Source: Candidatus Acidiferrum typicum (GTDB taxonomy: Bacteria; Acidobacteriota; Terriglobia; Acidiferrales; UBA7541). Taken from it: DNA of 6,955 bases. Positions 1 to 6,299 of the stretch are shown piece by piece. The translations under genes and the position numbers were made by a program. How positions within the stretch are numbered: the first letter of the stretch is position 1; every line of letters starts with the position of its first letter. Under the pieces are notes generated by a model. It was not told the origin of the DNA, made no database searches, and saw only the letters and a list, made by a program, of their open reading frames with translations. The stretch lies in NCBI GenBank assembly GCA_025463105.1, contig JAOAPW010000508.1, positions 1 to 6,955 of the forward strand, in the 5' to 3' direction.

Positions 1-548
1 AACTCGAAATTCCGGCCCTCGGCCGAAAGCGGCTGGCGCAAATCGTTCCACAAAAGTTCCCCATCCTGAAGGCGCAACTCAGCGATCTTCAGATCGAATA
101 AGCTCTGCACCACGGGCTTGCCTGGGCTTGTGGGAGTTTTTGGGCCCGGCACGTTCGTTGAGCCGTTCGGTTCGACGCGGATGTGCGCGGAAAAATGCGA
201 CATCTCGACGCTGCCCAGAGAAATCTTGCGGCTCCAGAAAGATTCCACGTGGATATCGATATCCAAACGATCCGCATGAAATAACGGCGGGGTTCCCGCC
301 GGCTCGCGCCCGTGCAATGTCAGGCCATCGAAATGGACGTGCAAGGTCCGCCAGTCGAGGTGGAAATTTCCGAGTTCGACGCGCGCCCCGGTTGCCTTTT
401 CAAGTTGTTCCATGATTCTGGTCCGCGCCCAGCGATCCGCGATTCCGCTCCCGATGACGTAGATGAGCGCAAGAGCAAAGACGATCGACACCGTGACCAC
501 CAGGGCCACCCCATGCTTCAGGCGAAATTTTCTCCGCTTTTTGCTCAT
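1..548 (-). CDS. TamB/AsmA-like translocation and assembly module protein, N-terminal part (cut by window edge)
   Basis: The reading frame starts at the ATG at 548-546 and stays open to base 1, giving the first 182 residues; the rest lies outside the window. The N-terminus is MSKKRRKFRLKHG, a strongly positive segment, followed by a hydrophobic stretch of about 22 residues (residues 14-36, VALVVTVSIVFALALIYVIG), the pattern of an uncleaved inner-membrane anchor with its bulk in the periplasm. After it comes the AsmA/TamB-type start: an amphipathic segment (RIMEQLEKATGARVELG, about 44-60), then alternating short strands (VHFDGLTLHG, ADRLDIDIHVESFW, KISLGSVEMSHFSAHIRVEPNGS) up to about 130, and a Pro/Gly-rich linker at 133-145. 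Large proteins of this type bridge inner and outer membranes and work with Omp85 proteins or carry lipids. It is the last visible gene of the Omp85/SurA-like cluster, 73 nt after the previous stop. An in-frame TTG at 578-576 is an alternative start; neither start has a clear Shine-Dalgarno site. The family call is good, but TamB versus another AsmA-like protein cannot be settled from the N-terminus. Confidence 0.82.
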   Translation of the reverse strand, partial: MSKKRRKFRLKHGVALVVTVSIVFALALIYVIGSGIADRWARTRIMEQLEKATGARVELGNFHLDWRTLHVHFDGLTLHGREPAGTPPLFHADRLDIDIHVESFWSRKISLGSVEMSHFSAHIRVEPNGSTNVPGPKTPTSPGKPVVQSLFDLKIAELRLQDGELLWNDLRQPLSAEGRNFE

Positions 549-575
549 CTTCTTTTCGCTAATCTTCTTTTCGCT
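546..575 (-). repeat. 15-bp tandem duplication ending on the tamB-like start codon
   Basis: On the minus strand AGCGAAAAGAAGATT (575-561) is followed directly by AGCGAAAAGAAGATG (560-546), a 14/15 match. The second copy ends in the ATG start codon of the TamB-like gene. The coding sequence continues with AGCAAAAAGCGG, a decayed third copy. The purine-rich repeat occupies the position where a ribosome binding site would be expected. Confidence 0.75.
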
Positions 576-621
576 CAAATTCGGGTTTTCGATTAAATTC
601 GCGGAATCGAATTACTGTGCA

Positions 622-1290
622 TTACAATTTCGCGCTAGGCATCGTCGTTTCAATCTTCAAACGCGATTTTGTGTCGTCCAGCCATTTTGTGGCCAGGTCC
701 GTAATGGCGCGCTGGGTCAGCAGCTCGAGAATCTGTCCCTCGACGTCCGCCCGGCTCGGCGCGGCCTCATTCTTTTTTAAAAGCTCCGGCAATAATTCAT
801 TCTGATAATAGTTCTGCACATCCTGGGATTTGATCTGCACCGATGGGCGAAACTTATAATCGATATAACGCTCGATGTAGATCTGTCGCGCGAGCAACTG
901 CCGCACCTGCGTAGCGGACAAACCCAGTTCGCGCAGCTTGCCGGCGTAGGCCTCAGGGCTAGCGAATTGTGCCACCAGTCGCGCGAGTTCGCGGTCGACT
1001 TCCGATTGTGCCGGCTCAGGAAAACGCGACTGAGCGGCCTCTGTTTGCACAATCCATTGTTCGATCAGCTCCGCGAGCAACCCGTCGTCGCTTTCCGACT
1101 TCCCGTCGACCAATTGCTGGAATGCCCCGAGTTCACGCACCTGGCTGAGCAGGATGATGTCGCCTTCGATCCGCGCCACGATGCGGTCGACCACGCGCCC
1201 CGCTTGCTCCGGCGCCGCTCGGCCCGCGATTGCAGGGAATGCAGCTCCCAGCGACAAAATCCACACGGAAATGGAAAGTGCGCCGCGCAT
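622..1290 (-). CDS. SurA-like periplasmic chaperone lacking a parvulin PPIase domain
   Basis: A 222-residue protein that begins with a likely cleavable signal peptide (MRGALSISVWILSLGAAFPAIAG, residues 1-23). Residues 33-57 (VVDRIVARIEGDIILLSQVRE) match the opening of SurA N-terminal domains, where a strand and helix precede the chaperone core. A helical region (68-140) and the segment FRPSVQIKSQDVQNYYQNEL (147-166) follow the SurA pattern. In SurA a parvulin domain of about 90 residues would come next; here only about 17 residues separate that segment from the final helical part (ADVEGQILELLTQRAITDLA, 181-200, ending near 222). The protein is therefore predicted to hold and escort unfolded outer-membrane proteins without catalysing prolyl isomerisation. 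Its ATG overlaps the TGA of the upstream Omp85 gene by one base (TGATG), which suggests translational coupling; an AGGGG at 1305-1301 lies 10 nt upstream. Co-transcription with the barrel gene supports a role in outer-membrane protein assembly. The fold call is confident; the client is inferred. Confidence 0.83.
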   Translation of the reverse strand: MRGALSISVWILSLGAAFPAIAGRAAPEQAGRVVDRIVARIEGDIILLSQVRELGAFQQLVDGKSESDDGLLAELIEQWIVQTEAAQSRFPEPAQSEVDRELARLVAQFASPEAYAGKLRELGLSATQVRQLLARQIYIERYIDYKFRPSVQIKSQDVQNYYQNELLPELLKKNEAAPSRADVEGQILELLTQRAITDLATKWLDDTKSRLKIETTMPSAKL

Positions 1291-4200
1291 CAGAATGTCG
1301 CCCCTAAATTAATAAAAAATTGGAACGACGGCAGACGGGAGATCGTCGCCTGGCACGTGGAAGTGGCTGTAGCCGGGCACGTTCCGGTCTGAACAATAAA
1401 CCTCGCGGGATTGAGCAGATAACCCAGATCGATCGCCACCGGGCCGATCGGAGTGCCATAGCGAAATTCAAATCCCACGGTGTGAGAAAAATAGTTAAGC
1501 TCGTTGGTGCAATTCGTCAGGCATACGCTCATGGGGCGATTGAACGCATCGACCGTGGTTCCAAGTGTGGGAACTGGCGGCGAGGTCCGGAACGAAATTT
1601 TTCTGATACTCGGAAATACGTTTCCCGCATCGTAGAACACCGCTCCGCCCAATCGATTCCCGATGAACGGCAGGTGCATCGGGAATCGCAAATCCTGATT
1701 AAAAACAAGCAGGGCCTGTCCGCCGATGGGAAATCCGGATACGGGATCGCGAGGTCCCGCTTGATTGAGCGTGAAACCGCGCAAGGACGTGCCGCCGCCG
1801 GCGAAGAATCTTTCGGGAAGAGGAATTTGGGCGGAGAGAGTATTGCCGTAGGGCGTTTGCACTCCAAAACGGGTCGAACGCGCAAACACGAGCCGCCGGC
1901 TGATTGGCCGGTACGTGGAATTCTGTAGAAATACTCGAATAAAATCGACTGACGAGCCGACCGGCTTCATTGCCACGGCTAAATCGATATTTTCGAAATC
2001 TCCGCGGGTAGGGTCGGCGGGACTGTTGCGGCGATCGCGAAGCCAGCTCACGCCGAATTCCGCGATGTCTGTATTCTGATTGAAGAGCGGAAGCTGCTCC
2101 GAGGTGATAGTGCTTACATTCAGGACCGTATTTACTTTACGGTACGCGTAACGGTATTGCATGGAACTTGTGCTCGACAATTTCTGGGCAAGCTGCACTG
2201 ACGCTTGATATTGCCTGGAAGTAAAGGTCTGGATGTTACGCACCTTCTCGAAAAAACCGGTCAGCTGCAGATTGAAATTGGGGGATGCAAAATAGTTGGG
2301 CGCCGTGTAGGCAATCAGGGCACGCCCCTGAATCGTGCTCGCCCGCACCTTAAACGAAAGCGCGTCCGCGCGCCCGGTGAGATTCGCTTTCGTAATTTCC
2401 AGAATGGCCCGGGGCGCGAAGCTGAGTCCTGTGCCGGTCGCTCCACTTCCCAGACGCTGCACCTCGAATCCCATACCATACGCCAGCGTATAGCGCTTGG
2501 CTTCATCAACCATCACCACCACTGTTTTCTCCGTGTTGGTTCCCTCTGGATCTTGCGGCGCGATCGAAACGCGGCTGAATATTCCCAGGTTGTACAGTTT
2601 TCTCTGTGTCTCGACGACAGCGCCCTCGCTGAGCGGCTGGCCCACGCGGATTCCCACCTGGCGTGAAATAATGCCGCGTCGTGTGTGTTCGTACCCGCCG
2701 ATAAACACTCTCGCTACCAACACCTGCGGCCCTTCCGTGACGTGATATTTCAGCCGCACCCTCGGGGGATCTGACGAAGGCACTTTTTCCACATCCGCGG
2801 AAAATCGCGCCTCCGAAAATCCCTGGTCGTAATAGAGCGCCAGAATGTTGTCACGATCCGAAGAGATGTTGAAATCAGAGTAAGGCTGTCCTTCCGACGA
2901 ACCGATAACACCAAGCAGCTCATCCTGGCTGAGGTGCTGATTTCCTTCTATGGCCAGGTCCGCGACCCGCGTTTGCTGGCCCTCCTTGATCTCAAATCGG
3001 ACAAACAATTCGCCATGGTGGCCTTGATAGTCGTCCACGACCACATCGCGGACTTCGGATTCGTGGAATCCGTTTGCATCGTACAGTGTGCGAATCGAAG
3101 TTACGTCATCCTGCAGGAGCGTCGTCGAATACCGTCCAGGCGAAGCATACGCGGCGGGCTGAATCCCTAGCCGTCCGGTGAGCAGGGACGTGCTGAAGTA
3201 CATGTTGCCGGAAAACGCCACACCGACCAGGCGATGCCGGTCGCCGCGGTTTACATGGTAGGTGACGATTGTTGCCCCGGTGTGCGACGCATTCGCCGAT
3301 TTTTCCACCGAGAGATCCGACGTGGTGTAATTCACCTGTGCATCAAAATAACCGGCGCGCTCGAACCACTCGCGCAATGCCCGCCGGCCCTCTTGAAGCA
3401 GATCTTCGTCGACCGCGCCCTCCTGATAAATCGGCATCAATTTGCGCAGCGTGCGCTGGGAGACCTTGGCTCCTTCGACAGTCACGCGCACTTCCAATCC
3501 TGCGTGGAACGTACCTTCGAGCGGCACGGTATTGGTTTCTGCATCGTAGGGGCCACGGTGCAACGTAACACGCGCTCCCAGGTAGTCCTTTTGTGCCAGC
3601 CACTTTCGAGCGCTCTCGGCCGCGCGATTCAAGCGGTCTGCAGTGATCTCGCGACCTTCCGTAAGCTTCAACCTGCGGCGCAGTTCCTCTTCCGGGTAGG
3701 CAGTCTCGTTCTTGATGGTGATCGCGCCGATGCGCGCGCGGGGGCCCGGCGTGACGTGCACCACAATGTCCACCTGGAGCGTGTCGGGATGCGGCGTCGC
3801 TACGTAATCAAGCTTGGCCTGATACAGCCCGTCATCTTCCAGCGTCTGCCGCAGCCGGTCCAGCGCATCCTTCGTCTCGGATTCGCGGTATATTTCGCCC
3901 AGGTTCAGGCGCATCGCCGAGATCGCCAGCGATTCGCCCGGGGGCTCGTGCAATCCCACAATTTGTACACGATTGATGTACAGGTTCTGCCGGACAACAA
4001 AATCGAGACGCACGCCGCCGGCGACATTCGTCAACTCAGCACGCACATCCGCATAGCGGCCCGTACGGAAAAGCTCTCGCAGGCTGGCGCTCTCTGCATC
4101 CATGGAAAATGGCTGGCCGGGCTTGATAGTTAGCTCGGGAGGATCCTGTTCAAGCACCGTTCCGGATTCGGTGACCACGCGCACGGCAACGACGCGCGGC

Positions 4201-4307
4201 GGCTCACCCGATGGGCCGTCCTGCGCGGAAACAAAACTTGCAAAAGAAAAACAGATCGCGGACAGCCAGATGGCGATCTGTATGAGGGGACGTTGATCGC
4301 TCAGCAT
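1290..4307 (-). CDS. BamA/TamA-family (Omp85) outer-membrane protein with about seven POTRA domains
   Basis: A 1005-residue protein from the ATG at 4307 (a GTG directly before it at 4310 is an equal alternative; numbering here counts from that GTG). Residues 1-29 form a signal peptide ending FVSAQ. By eye, seven POTRA-like units of about 75-85 residues follow: 38-108, 111-188, 192-270, 272-355, 359-443, 447-527 and 531-605. The last carries the typical segment RKLYNLGIFSRVSI at 570-583. From about 607 the protein is a 16-strand-type beta-barrel with FFAGGGTSLRGF (835-846), containing the conserved Omp85 loop-6 RGF motif, then VFYDAGNVF (891-899), RYGTPIGPVAIDLGY (950-964) and a C-terminal aromatic beta-signal ending in Phe. 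Such proteins insert outer-membrane proteins, or act with TamB. Canonical BamA has five POTRAs and TamA three, so the arm is long. Two cysteine pairs (930/934 and 978/986) fall in predicted barrel loops 7 and 8. It is the first gene of the cluster and overlaps the SurA-like gene by one base. BamA versus TamA-like paralogue cannot be decided here; the TamB-like neighbour favours the latter. No clear Shine-Dalgarno site was found. Confidence 0.93.
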   Translation of the reverse strand: MLSDQRPLIQIAIWLSAICFSFASFVSAQDGPSGEPPRVVAVRVVTESGTVLEQDPPELTIKPGQPFSMDAESASLRELFRTGRYADVRAELTNVAGGVRLDFVVRQNLYINRVQIVGLHEPPGESLAISAMRLNLGEIYRESETKDALDRLRQTLEDDGLYQAKLDYVATPHPDTLQVDIVVHVTPGPRARIGAITIKNETAYPEEELRRRLKLTEGREITADRLNRAAESARKWLAQKDYLGARVTLHRGPYDAETNTVPLEGTFHAGLEVRVTVEGAKVSQRTLRKLMPIYQEGAVDEDLLQEGRRALREWFERAGYFDAQVNYTTSDLSVEKSANASHTGATIVTYHVNRGDRHRLVGVAFSGNMYFSTSLLTGRLGIQPAAYASPGRYSTTLLQDDVTSIRTLYDANGFHESEVRDVVVDDYQGHHGELFVRFEIKEGQQTRVADLAIEGNQHLSQDELLGVIGSSEGQPYSDFNISSDRDNILALYYDQGFSEARFSADVEKVPSSDPPRVRLKYHVTEGPQVLVARVFIGGYEHTRRGIISRQVGIRVGQPLSEGAVVETQRKLYNLGIFSRVSIAPQDPEGTNTEKTVVVMVDEAKRYTLAYGMGFEVQRLGSGATGTGLSFAPRAILEITKANLTGRADALSFKVRASTIQGRALIAYTAPNYFASPNFNLQLTGFFEKVRNIQTFTSRQYQASVQLAQKLSSTSSMQYRYAYRKVNTVLNVSTITSEQLPLFNQNTDIAEFGVSWLRDRRNSPADPTRGDFENIDLAVAMKPVGSSVDFIRVFLQNSTYRPISRRLVFARSTRFGVQTPYGNTLSAQIPLPERFFAGGGTSLRGFTLNQAGPRDPVSGFPIGGQALLVFNQDLRFPMHLPFIGNRLGGAVFYDAGNVFPSIRKISFRTSPPVPTLGTTVDAFNRPMSVCLTNCTNELNYFSHTVGFEFRYGTPIGPVAIDLGYLLNPARFIVQTGTCPATATSTCQATISRLPSFQFFINLGATF

Positions 4308-4384
4308 CACGTTTCACAACATAACTAGCGTAGCATAGGCGAGTTGCCCGCCCGGCTTAAAATCTCCCGAACGCGTGGAAAGTG

Positions 4385-4402
4385 TCACGGACTTGTCCGT
4401 GA
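4385..4402. repeat. Perfect short palindrome, 8-bp stem
   Basis: TCACGGACTTGTCCGTGA is a perfect inverted repeat with an 8-bp stem and a TT centre. It has no T-tract on either side, so it does not look like an intrinsic terminator. It resembles REP-type intergenic palindromes, and its last base is the first base of a second hairpin, which suggests one compound element. Confidence 0.7.
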
Positions 4403-4418
4403 GCGCCGGTGAGGCGCT
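4402..4418 (+). promoter_or_regulatory. Hairpin with Shine-Dalgarno-like GGTGA loop before the ThiF-family gene
   Basis: AGCGCC (4402-4407) and GGCGCT (4413-4418) form a perfect 6-bp GC-rich stem around the loop GGTGA (4408-4412). With the next bases the loop reads GGTGAGG, a fair ribosome binding site 7 nt before the ATG at 4422. If that ATG is used, the site would be partly folded into the stem. If the start at 4470 is right, this is only leader or repeat sequence. Confidence 0.5.
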
Positions 4419-4469
4419 ATCATGGTGTTTCACCAGAAAGCGAGCCCGAACCCGAGGCAACACGGCAAA

Positions 4470-5543
4470 ATGGACCCGAAACTTTTTGAACGCTATTCGC
4501 GGCAAATTCTCTTCACCGAAATCGGCGAAGCAGGTCAACAGCGCTTGCTCGATTCCTCCGCCGTTCTCGTTGGATGCGGCGCGCTGGGCACGGCGTTGGC
4601 AAATCTGCTGGTCCGCGCAGGCATTGGCAAAGTACGCATCGTGGACCGCGATTTCGTTGAGCCTTCGAACCTGCAGCGGCAAACATTGTTCGAAGAATCC
4701 GACGCCCGCGAAGCGTTGCCGAAAGCGGTCGCCGCCGAACGCCGCCTTCGCGCCATCAATTCCGGGATTGTTGTGGAAGGAATCGTTGCTGACGTTGGTC
4801 CGAAAAACGCGGAAGACTTGTTGCGGGGCTTTCCTCTCATTCTTGATGGCACAGACAACTTCGAAACGCGATTTTTGCTGAACGATGCCGCAATCCATCT
4901 GGGCGTCCCCTGGATTTACGCAGCCGTCGTCGCAAGCTACGGCGTGACGCTCACCGTGCGGCCCGGCCAAACCGCGTGTCTCGCATGCGCTCTCGAATCT
5001 GGCGGGGCTTCATCGGGAGCGTCAACCGGAACTGAGGACGGCTCACAGGCAGAATCCGCGGGCGCCGAAGACACCTGCGATACAGTGGGCGTGCTCGGCG
5101 CGGCTGCCGGAGTGATTGCCTCGATCGAAGCAGCTGAAGCGATCAAGCTGCTTCTCGGCAAGACGGAATCGGTGGGAGGCCGGCTGGTTTCGTTCGATGT
5201 GTGGTCGGGCCGATACCAATCGGTGCGCGTGGCGCGCAATCCGGAGTGCCGCGCGTGCGTGCGGCGCGATTTACGCTATCTCGAAGGCGACGCGCAACCT
5301 CACCTGACCATGTGCGGCCGCGATTCGGTGCAGATTCACGAGCGCCGCAGGCAACTCGATCTCCCGGCGCTCGGCCGTCGCCTCGCGCCGACAGTCGCCG
5401 AAGTTCGCGAAAACGGCTTCCTGCTGCGTTTCCGTGTCCCACCCTACGAAATGACGGTCTTCGCCGACGGCCGCGCCATCATTAAAGGAACTCGCGACAC
5501 AAGCGTCGCCAGGTCTCTCTACGCGCGCTATATCGGAACGTAG
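4470..5543 (+). CDS. ThiF/MoeB/HesA-family E1-like adenylyltransferase
   Basis: A 357-residue protein from the ATG at 4470. Members of this family adenylate the C-terminal Gly of a ubiquitin-fold sulfur carrier (ThiS, MoaD or similar) with ATP for thiamine, molybdopterin or related sulfur transfer. Visible family marks, numbered from 4470: FERYSRQILF (6-15), the nucleotide-binding VLVGCGALG (32-40), VDRDFVEPSNLQRQ (58-71), PKAVAAERRLRAIN (84-97), DGTDNFETR (126-134), and the zinc pairs CLAC (170-173) and CRAC (260-263). TCDTVGVLG (202-210) carries the Cys at the place used for carrier or sulfur linkage in some relatives. Between the first zinc pair and that Cys lies a Ser/Gly/Ala/Glu-rich loop (about 177-200). 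The final 80 residues, CGRDSVQI ... GRAIIKGT ... ARSLYARYIG, form a C-terminal domain that I recall from ThiF-like proteins of Bacillus type; it is not a rhodanese. An upstream ATG at 4422 has a better-spaced GGTGAGG but adds 16 unconserved residues; I prefer 4470 because the family begins just before RYSRQ. No carrier gene is adjacent, so the substrate is unknown. Confidence 0.92.
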   Translation: MDPKLFERYSRQILFTEIGEAGQQRLLDSSAVLVGCGALGTALANLLVRAGIGKVRIVDRDFVEPSNLQRQTLFEESDAREALPKAVAAERRLRAINSGIVVEGIVADVGPKNAEDLLRGFPLILDGTDNFETRFLLNDAAIHLGVPWIYAAVVASYGVTLTVRPGQTACLACALESGGASSGASTGTEDGSQAESAGAEDTCDTVGVLGAAAGVIASIEAAEAIKLLLGKTESVGGRLVSFDVWSGRYQSVRVARNPECRACVRRDLRYLEGDAQPHLTMCGRDSVQIHERRRQLDLPALGRRLAPTVAEVRENGFLLRFRVPPYEMTVFADGRAIIKGTRDTSVARSLYARYIGT

Positions 5544-5615
5544 CACAGGCTTCAGCCTGTGTGGTTTTGGGTTGAGTGTTTGCACAGCAAAAAGCACACA
5601 GGCTGAAGCCTGTGC
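5543..5615. repeat. Inverted pair of palindromic (REP/BIME-like) repeats
   Basis: Two 21-bp units, 5543-5563 and 5595-5615, are perfect reverse complements separated by 31 bp. Each unit is itself a palindrome: CACAGGC-TTCA-GCCTGTG at 5544-5561 and CACAGGC-TGAA-GCCTGTG at 5597-5614, with 7-bp stems and 4-nt loops. The first base of the element is the last base of the TAG stop of the ThiF-family gene. It lies between convergent genes and could stall transcription from both sides, although only a short TTTT (5566-5569) follows the first hairpin. No transposase or REP-associated tyrosine transposase is in the window. Confidence 0.85.
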
Positions 5616-5733
5616 CACTAAAACCGCGTGCGGCGTGAGCCTCCCCAGATTTCACATTCGCAATTAATTCAACCGTGCAAAAGATAAATTCCGCGTTCGA
5701 TGGGAATGCAACAAAAAAGGAATCACATCGGAA

Positions 5734-6225
5734 TCAAACGTCGCAAACATCCGTCTTGGAATGCAGCCGAGTAAGCCCTCGCCCCACGGCGTCGAGGTTT
5801 TCTTCGCCGAGCGCGCGTTCGATGCGCGGGAATACTTCATTCTCCTCAAAGCGCACATGATCGTGGAGAAGTTTCGCGAGACGAGCTATCGCTTCCACCG
5901 CGACGGGCAGCTTCTTCGCGCGCAGATGCTCAAAATCCCGCACCGTGGCGCGAATTTCCGCGTGCTCCGCAAGCAGGCGAATGACTCCAGCATCCTGATC
6001 GAGCCGCGCGTGGCGTGCATACGCAGGCAGCAGCACTTCTTCCTCTTCACGAAAATGAACGATGCCCGTCTTGTGCCAGAACGCAATAAATTTTTCGGCC
6101 TGTCGCTGGACTGCTGCATTGCGCTTCTCGGGCGGAGCTTCAGCCGCGCGCCGCATCTGCAAAGCCTGAATTAACGCAAAGTGATGATGCTGGCTCAACG
6201 GATGCAAACTCGGATGTCGTTTCAC
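5734..6225 (-). CDS. Hemerythrin (HHE cation-binding) domain protein
   Basis: A 163-residue, mostly helical protein built around a single hemerythrin-like four-helix bundle. Putative diiron ligands, numbered from the GTG at 6225: a His in SQHHHFAL (H13-H15), H57 and E61 in HFREEEEVLLP, H88 in LLAEHAEIRA, and H123 with E127/E128 in HDHVRFEENEVFPRIE. Proteins of this group bind a non-haem diiron centre and are linked to O2, NO or iron handling; the actual role here is not shown by the sequence. There is no signal peptide or membrane segment, so it should be cytoplasmic. The start is GTG at 6225: a GGAG (6237-6234) stands 8 nt upstream, and the protein then begins MKRHPSLHPLS, as expected for relatives. 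A GTG at 6234 would add three residues but overlaps that site. It converges with the ThiF-family gene, and palindromic repeats lie upstream and downstream. The C-terminal tail carries a single Cys (CDV) three residues from the end. Confidence 0.9.
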   Translation of the reverse strand: MKRHPSLHPLSQHHHFALIQALQMRRAAEAPPEKRNAAVQRQAEKFIAFWHKTGIVHFREEEEVLLPAYARHARLDQDAGVIRLLAEHAEIRATVRDFEHLRAKKLPVAVEAIARLAKLLHDHVRFEENEVFPRIERALGEENLDAVGRGLTRLHSKTDVCDV

Positions 6226-6233
6226 GAAGAACA

Positions 6234-6237
6234 CTCC
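6234..6237 (-). promoter_or_regulatory. Ribosome binding site deciding the hemerythrin start
   Basis: GGAG on the minus strand (6237-6234) with 8 nt to the GTG at 6225. It supports the shorter frame over the GTG at 6234, whose first base is part of this site. Confidence 0.6.
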
Positions 6238-6299
6238 ACGCTTGATTCATTTCGCAGCCTGAGATTCGCGAGGGAATTGCGAAAGTTTTGTGGGTCCGG

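Larger units (their letters stand above)
4308..4469. promoter_or_regulatory. Divergent intergenic region between the Omp85 cluster and the ThiF-family gene
   Basis: The Omp85 cluster is transcribed leftward and the ThiF-family gene rightward, so both promoters should lie here or, for the rightward gene, in the hairpin-rich part. I could not find a convincing -35/-10 pair on either strand; TAAAAT near 4358-4363 is -10-like for the plus strand but has no matching -35. The right half is occupied by two hairpins listed separately. If translation of the ThiF-family gene starts at 4422, the stretch from 4422 is coding. Confidence 0.45.

Noticed and set aside
128..780. Several plus-strand frames of 62-105 codons over the left edge
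   Set aside because: They are opposite the TamB-like N-terminus and the SurA-like C-terminus, which are both better supported; none has a domain.
1320..1928. A 202-codon plus-strand frame opposite the Omp85 barrel
   Set aside because: Antisense shadow of the barrel region; Arg-rich composition and no domain.
3234..4133. A 299-codon open frame on the plus strand antisense to the Omp85 gene
   Set aside because: It lies wholly opposite the POTRA-coding region, whose protein has clear family motifs. The translation shows no recognisable domain and is rich in Arg, Cys and His as expected of an antisense frame in GC-rich DNA.
4385..4402. Intrinsic terminator
   Set aside because: The stem is tight but no T-tract follows on either strand, and the site is between divergent genes where no transcript is expected to end.
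4314..4970. A 218-codon open frame on the minus strand opposite the ThiF-family gene
   Set aside because: It overlaps the adenylyltransferase core, which has unmistakable motifs; the antisense product has no recognisable features.
5700..5733. Terminator for the hemerythrin gene (TTTTTT on the minus strand near 5713-5718)
   Set aside because: The T-run is preceded by a short direct repeat (GGAATC) rather than a stable hairpin.
5761..6174. A 137-codon plus-strand frame opposite the hemerythrin gene
   Set aside because: The opposite strand encodes a complete HHE protein with its metal ligands and a ribosome binding site; this frame is its shadow.
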